64,000 nucleotides of DNA from CBDIBC01 sp965276635 (GTDB lineage Bacteria; Actinomycetota; Acidimicrobiia; Acidimicrobiales; Palsa-688). Location: the NCBI GenBank assembly GCA_965276635.1, contig CBDIBC010000005.1, forward strand, positions 1,054,001-1,118,000. The letters are read 5' to 3'. A program made the position numbers and the translations under genes. Shown here piece after piece: positions 20,935-29,712 of this stretch. Every line of letters begins with the position of its first letter. Position 1 is the first letter of the stretch. The notes under the pieces are model-generated. The model saw only the letters and a list, made by a program, of their open reading frames with translations. It did not search any database and was not told the origin of the DNA.

Positions 20935-21142
20935 CGGTGATCCTTCCAGGGTTCGGGGCCGGTGGCCCAATGGCCCCGACCGGTTCCATCGCTGCTGCGG
21001 TAATGCGTCGCGGCGACCCGGCGCCAACCCGGCTGCGGGCGGCTGCGCCGAACCCGGGCACCATCGATCGTCGCACATTCGGCGCGGCACACCACTTCAC
21101 GAGGCCGCCCTTCCATCGCGTACGACTCATCTCCTAGCCATC

Positions 21143-21156
21143 ATACGGCGTCGTAT
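21143..21156. promoter_or_regulatory. Palindrome between amidohydrolase and tetR genes
   Basis: ATACG-N4-CGTAT (21143-21156) is a perfect inverted repeat located in the 274-base divergent spacer, 53 bases before the tetR ATG. Its site and symmetry suit a TetR-family operator controlling both genes; the binding protein is inferred from position only. Confidence 0.45.
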
Positions 21157-21208
21157 CTCAGTGTCAAGATTGTCAGAGAAATACCGGGCGAATGAGTACC
21201 ATGCGACC

Positions 21209-21838
21209 ATGGCGGAACGCTGGACACCGGAACGTCGCCGGAACCGCACCCGCACCGCCCTGATGGACGCCGCCGCCGAGGTGTTCGCGGCGAACGGGTA
21301 CCACGCCGCCGCCCTCGACGACATCGCCGAGGCCGCCGGCTTCACTCGCGGCGCCATCTACTCGCAGTTCGCCGGCAAGGAAGGCCTCTTCCTGGCCACG
21401 GTCAGCCGTCACGCCGAGCGGCGGCTCGCCGCCTTCGACGCCGTCCTGCACGCCGGCACCCAGAACGAGCCCCCCTCGTCGGCGGCATTCGCCGACCTCT
21501 GGCACCAACTCGTCGTCGAGGACCGGATGTCGGTCTGCCTCATGCTCGAGTTCCGGCTGCTCGCTATGCGCAACCCTGCCGTCGCCCAGCAGCTGGCCGA
21601 CTTCGAGCGGCACCTCGAGGCGATGATCACCCGCGTCATCGACCAACGCCAGGCCGACGGGACCATCGCGCTCGCCGGTCCCACCGGCGAGGTGGCCGTA
21701 CTGCTCTACGTCGCCAGCCAGGGCCTCCAGGAGCACCAGATCGTCTGCACCAACCCGCACACGGGCCTCTTCGCCCGCCTCCTGGAGATGGCGCTCGGCC
21801 TCGAGCGCCCCGTGGGGGTTGGTCCTCGCCAGTCCTGA
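21209..21838 (+). CDS. TetR-family transcriptional repressor
   Basis: The 209-residue protein has the TetR DNA-binding domain at its N-terminus: ALMDAAAEVFAANGYHAAAL, then DIAEAAGFTRGAIYSQFAGK with the recognition helix. The ligand-binding C-terminal half is not specific enough to name an inducer. I chose ATG 21209; GTG 21161 in frame would add 16 residues. It is divergent from the amidohydrolase gene and probably controls it through the palindrome at 21143. About 170 bases without a recognised feature separate it from the next gene. Confidence 0.88.
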   Translation: MAERWTPERRRNRTRTALMDAAAEVFAANGYHAAALDDIAEAAGFTRGAIYSQFAGKEGLFLATVSRHAERRLAAFDAVLHAGTQNEPPSSAAFADLWHQLVVEDRMSVCLMLEFRLLAMRNPAVAQQLADFERHLEAMITRVIDQRQADGTIALAGPTGEVAVLLYVASQGLQEHQIVCTNPHTGLFARLLEMALGLERPVGVGPRQS

Positions 21839-22007
21839 CACTCGAGCCCAGCGAGTGCGACGGCCGGCGAGCCCGGCGCCGGCCGATCGGCCCGGTGTTG
21901 GTGCGGAGCGCGACCTGCGAGGGCGCAGGACCCGACCGGCGGGTGCGCAAAGCACCCAAACGAGAAATAGACGCTCAGGCTGGCGGATTTTCGACCGACA
22001 GAGGGGC

Positions 22008-24737
22008 ATGCGGCAGATCAGACAGTCCTGGAGGGGAGGCGGCCGAACGCGAGCCGCCCGACCCTTGTGGGTCCGGCTGGTCGCACTCGTGGTGGTGCCG
22101 ATGACCGTCCTGCTCGGCGTGCTCGCCGTCATCGGCCACCACTACGACGACAATGCCGTGCAGGCGCAGCGCGTCGGGCAGCTGGTGAAGGCCCTGGCCG
22201 GCCTCGGACAGGCCGAGATCGCTCTCTACGACGAATCCGAGCCGGTCGGCGCCACCTCCGTGCTCGTCCATCCCGAGCTGATCAGGCAGTACGGTCTCGG
22301 CCCCGACGTCGTCTCGGCCATCCAGAAGCTCTACCCCCCCGCGACCGTGCAGCGCGTCGAGCAGACCAGCGACCGCGCCCTGGCCGCCATCCCCAGGCTC
22401 CCCCAGCTGCGCGTCGGGCTCGACCAGGTCCGGGCCCAGCTGCTCTCTGCCCGTCAGGCTGGGAACATGCCCGGCATCGGCGCGGTGATCACCTCGTTCA
22501 CCGACTACGACCACGCCGCCCAGACCATCACCGCCGTCGAGGACGCAGCGATCAGCGACGCCGTAAGCGAGGCAGTCGGCGCCGGCGGCCCAGCCCTGCA
22601 GGGACGCCTGACCGAGGCGGCCAGCTTCGCGGACCTGGCCGAGCTGGGGTCGGCACAGCCGCCGAACGTCCTGGCTGCCCTGCAGGCGCCCAACGCGCCG
22701 GCTGCGGTCGGCGCCGGCGTCCTGATCCCGCAGTGGGGCGGGTACCTGAACATCGAGTCGCACCTGACGGGCCTGCCGGCCAACCTGGCCAGCGCCTACG
22801 CCCGCTACCGGGCGAACCCCACCGTGCAGTTCTTCGAGACCGAGCTGGTGGCCGTGTTGAACCACACGGCGAACGTGCAGGACTTCATCCCCATCGCCAG
22901 CGACAGCCTGATCCGGAACCAGGCGCTCAACGGCCTGCTGACCATGGCCATCGCCAACGTGAGCCACGAGGCAGTCGCCTTCCACGACGACTCGCTGCGG
23001 CGAGCCCAACTGGCCTGGTTGCTGATGGTCATCCTGCTCCTCGTGGCGGCCGCTGCCGTGCTGCTCATCGGCTCGTCGGTCGGCCGGCCGCTGCGGCGAC
23101 TGGCGGACGAGGCCGGACGGATCAGCGAAGGCCAGCTCGTCGACGTCCCCCTGAGCGGACCGCGAGAGGTGCAGGTAGTCGGTCGGGCGCTGCGAGGTGC
23201 CGTCGACAACCTGCGCCGGGTGGAGACCCAGGCCGAGGCCCTGGCGCGCGGCGACCTGGACGCCGACTCCCTGCGTGAGGCCGTCCCCGGTCCGCTCGGC
23301 GCCGTGGTCCATGCCTCGGTCGAGCGGGTCGTGAGCACCATCCGCGAACGCGAGGCCCTCCAGACCGAGCTGGCCCACCAGGCGGCCCACGATCCGCTCA
23401 CCGAGCTGCCCAATCGAGCCAGCGCACTGCGCATGACCGACCACGCCCTCCTACAGGGCCGACGCAGCGGCGCGGAGACCGCCATGCTGTTCATCGACCT
23501 CGACTACTTCAAGGAGGTCAACGACACGCACGGCCATGCGGCGGGCGACGAGGTGCTGCGGGTGGTCGCCGCCCGGATGCTCGCGGCCGTACGAGCCGAA
23601 GACGTGGTCTGCCGCCTCGGTGGCGACGAGTTCGTGGTCATCATCCGATCGGTCGAGACCGACTCTTCGGTGGTGGAGCTGGCCAACCGGCTGATCGAGC
23701 GACTGGGGGCACCCATCGAGGTGAGCGGTCAGATCGTCCACGTCGGCGCCAGCATCGGCATTGCCCTGAGCCGGGCGGGGGCATCGGACGCCTCGGAGAT
23801 GCTGCTCGAGGCCGATACGGCGGTCTACCACGCCAAAGCGTCCGGGCGCGGCGTCGCCGAGGTGTTCGACGAGGACCTACGCCGCCGCCATCGGGCTCGG
23901 TCGGAGGCAGAGCACGAGATCCGACTGGGTCTGGACCGGGGCGAGTTCGTCGCCTACTACCAGCCGGTCGTCAGCCTGGACGGCTCGACCGTGCACGGCT
24001 TCGAGGCCCTCGTCCGCTGGCACCGCCCGGGCCACGGTGTGGTGGCGCCGAACGACTTCATCCCCGTCGCCGAATCCTCCGACCTCGTCATCGACATCGA
24101 CCGCTGCGTGCTCGAGCAGGCCACCTGCCAGCTGGTGGCCTGGACCGAGCAGGGGATCGTCAGGCCTGATGTCGATATGGCGGTGAACATCTCCGGCCAT
24201 CACCTGGGCCATCGCAAGGTCGTCGACGATGTTCGCGCCGCCCTCGACCAGTCCGGCCTCGAGCCCCATCGCCTGATCCTGGAGATCACCGAGACGGTGG
24301 TGGTCAAGGACCCGTCGGCGATCAAGAACCTCGACGCCCTCAAGGCGCTCGGGGTGCGCATCGCCCTTGACGACTTCGGGACCGGCTACACCTCAATCGG
24401 CCAGCTCCACGAGCTGCCCGTCGACATCTTGAAGATCGACCGCAGCTACATCTCCGCCGGCGACCGCCGCGCCGAGCTGGTCAAGCTGATCGTCGAGGTC
24501 GCCCACACCTTCAACCTCAGCGTCATCGCCGAAGGGGTGGAGGAAACCGCCCAGCTCACCGGCCTCAGGACGATGTGCTGCGACCTGGCCCAAGGCTTCC
24601 TCTTCGCTCGACCGCTCCCGGCCGCCACCATGCGCTCCTGGATGGTCGACAGGGCGGATGCCGCCTTCGAGGCCATGCTGCGCAATCCGGCGGAATCGCT
24701 CGGTGGCCCTGGCGTGGTCGGCATCATCACCGCCTGA
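22008..24737 (+). CDS. Membrane GGDEF-EAL cyclic-di-GMP protein
   Basis: The 909-residue receptor has a membrane helix (about 20-42), a large helical extracytoplasmic sensor, a second helix (about 334-358) and a HAMP-like linker. The GGDEF domain is intact (RLGGDEF, about residues 536-542; DLDYFKEVNDTHGH upstream), as is the EAL domain (GFEALVRW, about 664-671; later ALDDFGTGYTS and EGVEE). Both synthesis and hydrolysis of c-di-GMP are therefore possible. The sensor is rich in short helices and may be NIT-like, but I cannot confirm this. ATG 22008 follows GAGGGG closely; the longer frame upstream lacks coding character. Confidence 0.88.
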   Translation: MRQIRQSWRGGGRTRAARPLWVRLVALVVVPMTVLLGVLAVIGHHYDDNAVQAQRVGQLVKALAGLGQAEIALYDESEPVGATSVLVHPELIRQYGLGPDVVSAIQKLYPPATVQRVEQTSDRALAAIPRLPQLRVGLDQVRAQLLSARQAGNMPGIGAVITSFTDYDHAAQTITAVEDAAISDAVSEAVGAGGPALQGRLTEAASFADLAELGSAQPPNVLAALQAPNAPAAVGAGVLIPQWGGYLNIESHLTGLPANLASAYARYRANPTVQFFETELVAVLNHTANVQDFIPIASDSLIRNQALNGLLTMAIANVSHEAVAFHDDSLRRAQLAWLLMVILLLVAAAAVLLIGSSVGRPLRRLADEAGRISEGQLVDVPLSGPREVQVVGRALRGAVDNLRRVETQAEALARGDLDADSLREAVPGPLGAVVHASVERVVSTIREREALQTELAHQAAHDPLTELPNRASALRMTDHALLQGRRSGAETAMLFIDLDYFKEVNDTHGHAAGDEVLRVVAARMLAAVRAEDVVCRLGGDEFVVIIRSVETDSSVVELANRLIERLGAPIEVSGQIVHVGASIGIALSRAGASDASEMLLEADTAVYHAKASGRGVAEVFDEDLRRRHRARSEAEHEIRLGLDRGEFVAYYQPVVSLDGSTVHGFEALVRWHRPGHGVVAPNDFIPVAESSDLVIDIDRCVLEQATCQLVAWTEQGIVRPDVDMAVNISGHHLGHRKVVDDVRAALDQSGLEPHRLILEITETVVVKDPSAIKNLDALKALGVRIALDDFGTGYTSIGQLHELPVDILKIDRSYISAGDRRAELVKLIVEVAHTFNLSVIAEGVEETAQLTGLRTMCCDLAQGFLFARPLPAATMRSWMVDRADAAFEAMLRNPAESLGGPGVVGIITA

Positions 24738-24850
24738 CGCTACGTTCCCGTGTCGACGGACCTGGCGTCGACGGGACTGGTGCGCACGGTCGGCCGGCGA
24801 CCGGGCCTGCACAGCCGGCAGCGCGGGGGCGCCGCCGGCTGTGCCGATCC

Positions 24851-25459
24851 TCAGGCGATGCTGAGTTCTTTGGCTGCCGCGTACCGGGCGGCGACGTCCG
24901 ACCAGTTCACCAGATTCCAGAAGGCCTTCACGTAGTCAGCCTTGACGTTCTTGTACTGCAAGTAGAAGGCATGCTCCCAGATGTCGATGACGAGCAACGG
25001 GACCGCGCCCTGTCCCACGTTGGCGTGGTGATCGTAGATCTGCTCGACGAGCAGGCGACCGCCGAGGGGATCCCATGCCAGCGCTCCCCACCCCGAGCCC
25101 TGCACGGTACTGGTGGCCTGGGTGAGCTGATTCTTGAACTTGTCGAAGCTACCGAAGTTGGCGTCGATGGCCTGGGCCAGCTCGCCCTCCGGAGCGCCGC
25201 CACCGTCGGGGCTCATGTTCTTCCAGTAGATGGAGTGAAGCACGTGGCCGGAGAGATTGAAGGCCAACGTCTTCTCCAAGCCCACGATGGCACCGAAATC
25301 GTCACCGTCACGGGCCGCCTCCAGCTTCTCCAGCGTGGTATTCGCCCCCTGCACATAGGTGTTGTGATGCTTGTCATGGTGCAACTCGATGATCTGCCCC
25401 GAGATGTGCGGCTCGAGGGCAGCGTACTCGTAGGGCAGATCGGGCAACGTATAGCTCAC
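24851..25459 (-). CDS. sod: Fe/Mn superoxide dismutase
   Basis: The 202-residue enzyme shows all four metal ligands of the family: His27 in ELHHDKHHNTYV, His in NLSGHVLHSIYWKNMSP, and Asp and His in VIDIWEHAFYLQY. Length and spacing are normal. It converts superoxide to peroxide and oxygen in the cytoplasm. The metal (Mn or Fe) is not decided by what I can see. GTG 25459 was chosen because GAGGAGA lies seven bases before it; the longer frame to 25495 adds a tail with no family match. Confidence 0.92.
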   Translation of the reverse strand: MSYTLPDLPYEYAALEPHISGQIIELHHDKHHNTYVQGANTTLEKLEAARDGDDFGAIVGLEKTLAFNLSGHVLHSIYWKNMSPDGGGAPEGELAQAIDANFGSFDKFKNQLTQATSTVQGSGWGALAWDPLGGRLLVEQIYDHHANVGQGAVPLLVIDIWEHAFYLQYKNVKADYVKAFWNLVNWSDVAARYAAAKELSIA

Positions 25460-25540
25460 TCTTGTCTCCTCGCAGAGAATCTGTAGGACCGGCATCGACC
25501 CTACGGGCGACTCGCCCAGTTGGCAACCTGACTGCCTCGG

Positions 25541-26767
25541 TCACTGGCCCACGAACAGCAGGCCCTTGGCCTGTACGTTCGTCGCCACCGGCTGGATGGT
25601 GCCGGTCCCCAGGTCCAGGCGGCCGAGGTAGTTGTTGCCGGGCGCCGGGGTGTTGGCGCTACCAGGTGTCACCGCCACGAAGGCGGTGCCGGGCGCAAAC
25701 GTCCCTGTCACGGCTACCACCTCGTCATCGGCACCGTCGGTCACGTAGAGGGTCCCCCGGGTAGATGTGGCGAACGCGGTGTCATCGACGGCCTGCGAGA
25801 GGTTGAGAACCGACAGCTGCGGGAGGAGCGTGTCTGCACCGGTCACATACACCTGCTGCTGGTCGCCCTGGCTGTCGAGCATCAGGCTGCCGGCGAACCG
25901 AGAGCTTCCTGCCGGCACCACGATGTTCGAGTCCGGATCGGTCAGGGCGAGGGTCACCGCCTGGCCCGATGTCGACGTGGCCGTGTTCGCCACCGTCGCC
26001 TGGCTGTTATCGAAGAAGACGGGCTGGACCTGCGCCGTATCGCCCTCCAGCTGGACCCGGTAGAGCGCAGGTCCGCTGGCGGAGGTGGGCGCCGACGCCG
26101 ACACGAAGATCTGCCCGTGATAGACGGAGACGGCGTCGGTGCCCCCACCATGCGGCAATGGGTTCGGGCTGAAACCGTAGTGGTGCACCTGCGACTGCGG
26201 TTTGCCCCCCGGGTCGATGGTGGACAGGCTGGAGTTGCCGTCCTCGTTCACGGTCACGATCAGGTCATGGTGCACCGCGTCCGCCGTCAGTCCGTCGGCA
26301 TGACCGGTGAGCGACCAGCTCTGCAGGCGGCGCCCCGTTGGGGCGTACTCGACGACCGTGCTGGCCTTGGCACCGGACTTGCTCGGCGTACCATCGGGAC
26401 CCACACCGTTCTGCCAGCCCACGTAGATGCGCCCGTCCAGGGTCGTGATGTCATCGGGCTGGGTCAGCGTCGGGTTGCCACCGGCAAAGAACGACGACGA
26501 GAGGCTGCCGGCGGTCGACCCGTTCGATCCCGGTGTGGCTCCGTTCGATGCGGTCGTCGTGGGCTCGGTTGTCGTGCTCGTCGCCGGCCCGGTCGTCGGC
26601 GGGCTCGTTCCCGGCCCGGTCGTAGGCGGGCTCGTCGGTGACGACATGGTGCCGCCGGCCGCCGCCGGCACGGTCTGGGCGGCGGCCGGACCGGCCAGGG
26701 CACAGGCCAGGACGGCAGCCGAGCCGACCACCAGACCACTCCGACCGCGACGCGAGCGCTTCGACAT
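25541..26767 (-). CDS. Secreted Thr/Pro-linker protein with beta-propeller-like repeats
   Basis: The 408-residue protein has a clear signal peptide (RRGRSGLVVGSAAVLACALA, cleavage likely after AGPAAAQT) and a long Thr/Pro/Gly/Ser linker with repeated SPPTTGPG-like units. The C-terminal body has recurring LDGRIYVGWQNG, DLIVTVNEDG, GQIFVSASAP and GTLYVTDGAD segments, suggesting a beta-propeller. No catalytic motif is seen. ATG 26767 follows GGAGG by six bases. The frame stays open to 26992 through the GCCTGCC repeat, giving a spurious (AACRLPP)n leader that I excluded. The function is not known; an extracellular or wall-associated role is likely. Confidence 0.65.
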   Translation of the reverse strand: MSKRSRRGRSGLVVGSAAVLACALAGPAAAQTVPAAAGGTMSSPTSPPTTGPGTSPPTTGPATSTTTEPTTTASNGATPGSNGSTAGSLSSSFFAGGNPTLTQPDDITTLDGRIYVGWQNGVGPDGTPSKSGAKASTVVEYAPTGRRLQSWSLTGHADGLTADAVHHDLIVTVNEDGNSSLSTIDPGGKPQSQVHHYGFSPNPLPHGGGTDAVSVYHGQIFVSASAPTSASGPALYRVQLEGDTAQVQPVFFDNSQATVANTATSTSGQAVTLALTDPDSNIVVPAGSSRFAGSLMLDSQGDQQQVYVTGADTLLPQLSVLNLSQAVDDTAFATSTRGTLYVTDGADDEVVAVTGTFAPGTAFVAVTPGSANTPAPGNNYLGRLDLGTGTIQPVATNVQAKGLLFVGQ

Positions 26768-26907
26768 ATGAACCTCCAGGTGACCAGCGACGACAATTTG
26801 CCGTGCGATCGCCCGACTCCTACCCGGCGTGGCCAACCTTGGGATGACGTTGAGATGGCCGCTGGATGAAGGTCCCGGACAGTTCCGTGGCCGGCGGACG
26901 AGCGAGC

Positions 26908-26983
26908 GGCAGGCGGCAGGCGGCAGGCGGCAGGCGGCAGGCGGCAGGCGGCAGGCGGCAGGCGGCAGGCGGCAGGCGGCAGG
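26908..26983. repeat. Tandem 7-bp repeat (GGCAGGC)n
   Basis: About 10.7 perfect head-to-tail copies of GGCAGGC (GCCTGCC on the other strand), ending in GGCAGGT. It lies in the spacer upstream of the secreted-protein gene, 141 bases before its ATG, and next to a long hairpin. A 7-bp unit cannot keep a reading frame and is prone to slippage, so copy number should vary between strains. Confidence 0.95.
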
Positions 26984-26987
26984 TGTT

Positions 26988-27043
26988 CGCATCGTTCGCG
27001 CGATCGCCCAGGAACGTACCTGGGCTAACGCGCGAACGATGCG
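26988..27043. repeat. Large perfect hairpin beside the tandem repeat
   Basis: Two 15-base arms (26988-27002 and 27029-27043) are exact reverse complements, beginning CGCATCGTTCG. After a 4-base internal loop on each side there is a second stem, CCCAGG/CCTGGG (27007-27012 and 27019-27024), closed by AACGTA. No T-tract follows on either side. It could end transcription of the upstream minus-strand gene, stabilise an mRNA leader or be a small mobile palindrome. Confidence 0.85.
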
Positions 27044-27106
27044 CCGGCCACGCCGCCCCGGACCCGGGCTCGGCCGGGACTCGGGTGCCTCGCAGCGACG
27101 CCCGGG

Positions 27107-28180
27107 CTACCGGCGGCGCTTGGTGATCGTCTGGCTGCCTACCACCACGAGCCGGTCGAGGCGCTCCTGCTCTCGTCGTCGGCGACGGGCGGCCACGGCC
27201 CCGACGATCCACGGACCGCTGACGGCCAGGAGCAGGACCACGATGGTCAGCAACGCCCACAGGATGGTGGCCACTGGCGGCCGGGTCGTCTTCTTCAGGC
27301 TGAACCCGGGCTCCACGTGGCCGAGGTGGGTCGCTTCGGTTCGCGACACGGCGCTGGCATCGGTCTGGGTGGCCGGGCTGTTCAGGACCTGGACGATCGC
27401 CACGACGCGGCCCGAGGCGAACGCCACCGCGCCGAGCCGGGTAGCCGCCCCCGTCGTCGAGGTCGAGGAGTAGACCGCCCCGACCGAGCCGGCCACCCCG
27501 GTGACGGCAAAGGTGGAGCGGCGGGCCAGGGAGTCGGTCGCGTAGGTGTTGGCAGCAAGCTGCTGGGAGCGCACCTGCCGTAGGACGGCTGCTGCGTCGG
27601 CCTTGGAGGGCAGAAGGAACGCCACCAGGCCGGCTCCGCTCGACTGGGTCGGGGTCCATTCGATGGAGTACACACCCGTCCCGTTGGGATCCCGCTTGGC
27701 CGCGGCCACCACCGCCGCCAAGCCGACACGCGCTGCCGGCTGCTCGGCCGCGCCAGATGCCTTGACGTCGAATGCTTTCACGCCCGGTCGGGTGACGACC
27801 AGCTGCTTGAGACGAGTCCGGTCGGTGTGGGTCTGGGGTATCAGCGCCTGGTACCCAATCACGGCCACCACCAGCACCACCACGCCCCGGACTGCGGCCA
27901 GAACGGCCCTCCGACCCCGCGGGGAGGGCATCGCTGCGCCCGACCCCACGGCCCCGTCCGACCCCGCCCCAGCACCCGACCCCACCGAGACTTCCGCAGA
28001 CTCCGATCCCGCGGCCGCCTCCGACCCCTCCGGCCCTTCCGCAGACCCCGCCACCACCGATCCGGACGCCCCCGCTAGCTCGACGGAGTCCCCGGTGGCT
28101 GCGTCACCGGGGGGTTCGGCACTCGAGGCGTTGGGATGAGACGGCTCATCGTCGGGCGCCGGGCGATCCGTGTCGGTCAC
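27107..28180 (-). CDS. Uncharacterised two-span membrane protein
   Basis: The 357-residue protein has an acidic, Gly/Ser/Glu-rich N-terminal segment of about 85 residues, a first membrane helix (AVRGVVVLVVAVIGYQALI, about 92-112), an extracytoplasmic part and a second helix near the C-terminus (TILWALLTIVVLLLAV) followed by an Arg-rich tail. The external part alternates SIEWTPTQSS, FAVTGVAGSVGAVYSS and AVAFASGRVVAIVQV, suggesting a beta-rich fold. I do not recognise the family. It starts near the divergent carotenoid-oxygenase gene and lies upstream of the repeat and secreted-protein gene, though that 340-base spacer argues against a simple operon. Confidence 0.6.
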   Translation of the reverse strand: MTDTDRPAPDDEPSHPNASSAEPPGDAATGDSVELAGASGSVVAGSAEGPEGSEAAAGSESAEVSVGSGAGAGSDGAVGSGAAMPSPRGRRAVLAAVRGVVVLVVAVIGYQALIPQTHTDRTRLKQLVVTRPGVKAFDVKASGAAEQPAARVGLAAVVAAAKRDPNGTGVYSIEWTPTQSSGAGLVAFLLPSKADAAAVLRQVRSQQLAANTYATDSLARRSTFAVTGVAGSVGAVYSSTSTTGAATRLGAVAFASGRVVAIVQVLNSPATQTDASAVSRTEATHLGHVEPGFSLKKTTRPPVATILWALLTIVVLLLAVSGPWIVGAVAARRRRREQERLDRLVVVGSQTITKRRR

Positions 28181-28276
28181 GGCTCGTCAGTCAAGCCGAT
28201 GAACCTGAGAGCATGCTGGGCGCGTCCGCAGTAGCCTCGATCGCGTCCACTAAGGGCAACCGACGAGGGGTGCGCC

Positions 28277-29629
28277 GTGCCTGAGACCAGAGTCCACCCG
28301 AACCCCTACCTGGCCGGGAACTATGCGCCGGTCACCGAGGAGCTGACCGTTGCCGACCTAGCGGTGACGGGCCACTTGCCCGTGGAGCTACAGGGACGGT
28401 ACCTGCGGATCGGCCCCAACCCCCTCGGCCAGCCCGATGCCGGGTCGTACCATTGGTTCACCGGCGACGGCATGGTGCACGGCATCCGCCTGCGCGACGG
28501 GCGGGCCGAGTGGTACCGGAACCGGTGGGTGCGCTCGGCGGCGGTGGCCACCTCCCTGGGGGAGCCGGTGCGACCCGGCCCCGTCCATGCCGACATGGAC
28601 TTCGCGTCGAACACCAATGTGATCGGCCTGGCCGGCCGCACCTATGCCCTGGTTGAGGCCGGCGCTCGGCCCTACCAGCTCACCGACGACCTGGAGACGG
28701 TCGGTCCGAGCGACCTCGACGGCACCCTGCCGGGCGGCTATACGGCCCACCCCAAGCGGGATCCGGTGACCGGCGAACTGCACGCCATCTCCTATTTCTA
28801 CGGGTGGGGCTCGAAGGTGCAGTACAGCGTGGTCGGCACGGACGGCCGGGTACGCCACACCACCGACGTCGACGTCGGTGGCCCGGTCAGCATCCACGAC
28901 ATGTCGCTCACCGAGCGGTTCGCGGTGGCCTATGACCTGCCGGTCGTGTTCGACCTGGACGCGGCCATGGCCGGCTCGTCTTTCCCGTATCACTGGGATT
29001 CAGCCTACCGGTCACGGATCGGCCTGGTGCCACGCGACGGCGCCGGTGGCGACGCCCGCTGGTTCGACATCGAACCGTGCTACGTGTTCCACGCCCTCAA
29101 CGCCTACGACGACGGCGAACGAGTCGTGCTCGATGTCGTCCGTCACGACAACGTGTTCCTCAACCAGCTGCTCGGGCCCGACGAGGGTGTCCCCCCGGCC
29201 CTGCATCGCTGGACCGTTGACCTGGCGACCGGGCGCGTGCACGACGAGTGCCTGGACGACCGGGGCCAGGAGTTCCCTCGAGTGGACGAGCGCGTCGTCG
29301 GACGCCGCCACCGCTTCGGCTACACCGCCGGGTTCCTCGACGGGGCCGACGTGCTGATCAAGCACGATCTCGAACGCGGCACGTCCGAGGTGCGGACTTT
29401 CGCCGGCGGAGGAGGTGGCGCCGAGGCAGTGTTCGTCCCCCGCACACCAGACGCAGCCGAAGACGACGGATGGGTCCTGGTCCTGCGCTACGACCCGGAC
29501 CGCGACGCCAGCGACCTACTCGTGCTCGACGCCCGGGCCATCGATGGCGAACCTCGGGCCACGGTGCACCTGCCGTGCCGGGTGCCGTTCGGCTTCCACG
29601 GGAACTGGGTGCCCGACCACCAGCAGTAG
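28277..29629 (+). CDS. Carotenoid/stilbene cleavage oxygenase
   Basis: The 450-residue protein belongs to the RPE65/carotenoid oxygenase family. It opens with the conserved YLRIGPNP and HWFTGDGMVHGIRLRDGRA, and the iron-binding His regions appear as GGYTAHPKRDPVTGELHAISY, VSIHDMSLTERFAVAYD, CYVFHALNAYDDGE and C-terminal VPFGFHGNWVP. Such enzymes cleave a double bond of carotenoids or stilbenes with non-haem iron coordinated by four His. All four His positions seem present. GTG 28277 is close to GACGAGGGG. The gene stands alone; no carotenoid pathway genes are in the window. Confidence 0.88.
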   Translation: MPETRVHPNPYLAGNYAPVTEELTVADLAVTGHLPVELQGRYLRIGPNPLGQPDAGSYHWFTGDGMVHGIRLRDGRAEWYRNRWVRSAAVATSLGEPVRPGPVHADMDFASNTNVIGLAGRTYALVEAGARPYQLTDDLETVGPSDLDGTLPGGYTAHPKRDPVTGELHAISYFYGWGSKVQYSVVGTDGRVRHTTDVDVGGPVSIHDMSLTERFAVAYDLPVVFDLDAAMAGSSFPYHWDSAYRSRIGLVPRDGAGGDARWFDIEPCYVFHALNAYDDGERVVLDVVRHDNVFLNQLLGPDEGVPPALHRWTVDLATGRVHDECLDDRGQEFPRVDERVVGRRHRFGYTAGFLDGADVLIKHDLERGTSEVRTFAGGGGGAEAVFVPRTPDAAEDDGWVLVLRYDPDRDASDLLVLDARAIDGEPRATVHLPCRVPFGFHGNWVPDHQQ

Positions 29630-29712
29630 CGCAGCCCCGTCGACGAGAGGCAGGGGGCTACCAGCGGCCATCCCGCCACCAGCGGCCACCCCCAACGCCG
29701 GATCCGTCGGGC

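Noticed and set aside
26768..26992. N-terminal extension (AACRLPP repeats) of the secreted protein, as an open frame through the tandem repeat
   Set aside because: ATG 26767 has a good ribosome site and directly precedes a signal peptide. A 7-bp repeat is open in frame by chance only, and an internal signal peptide would make no sense.
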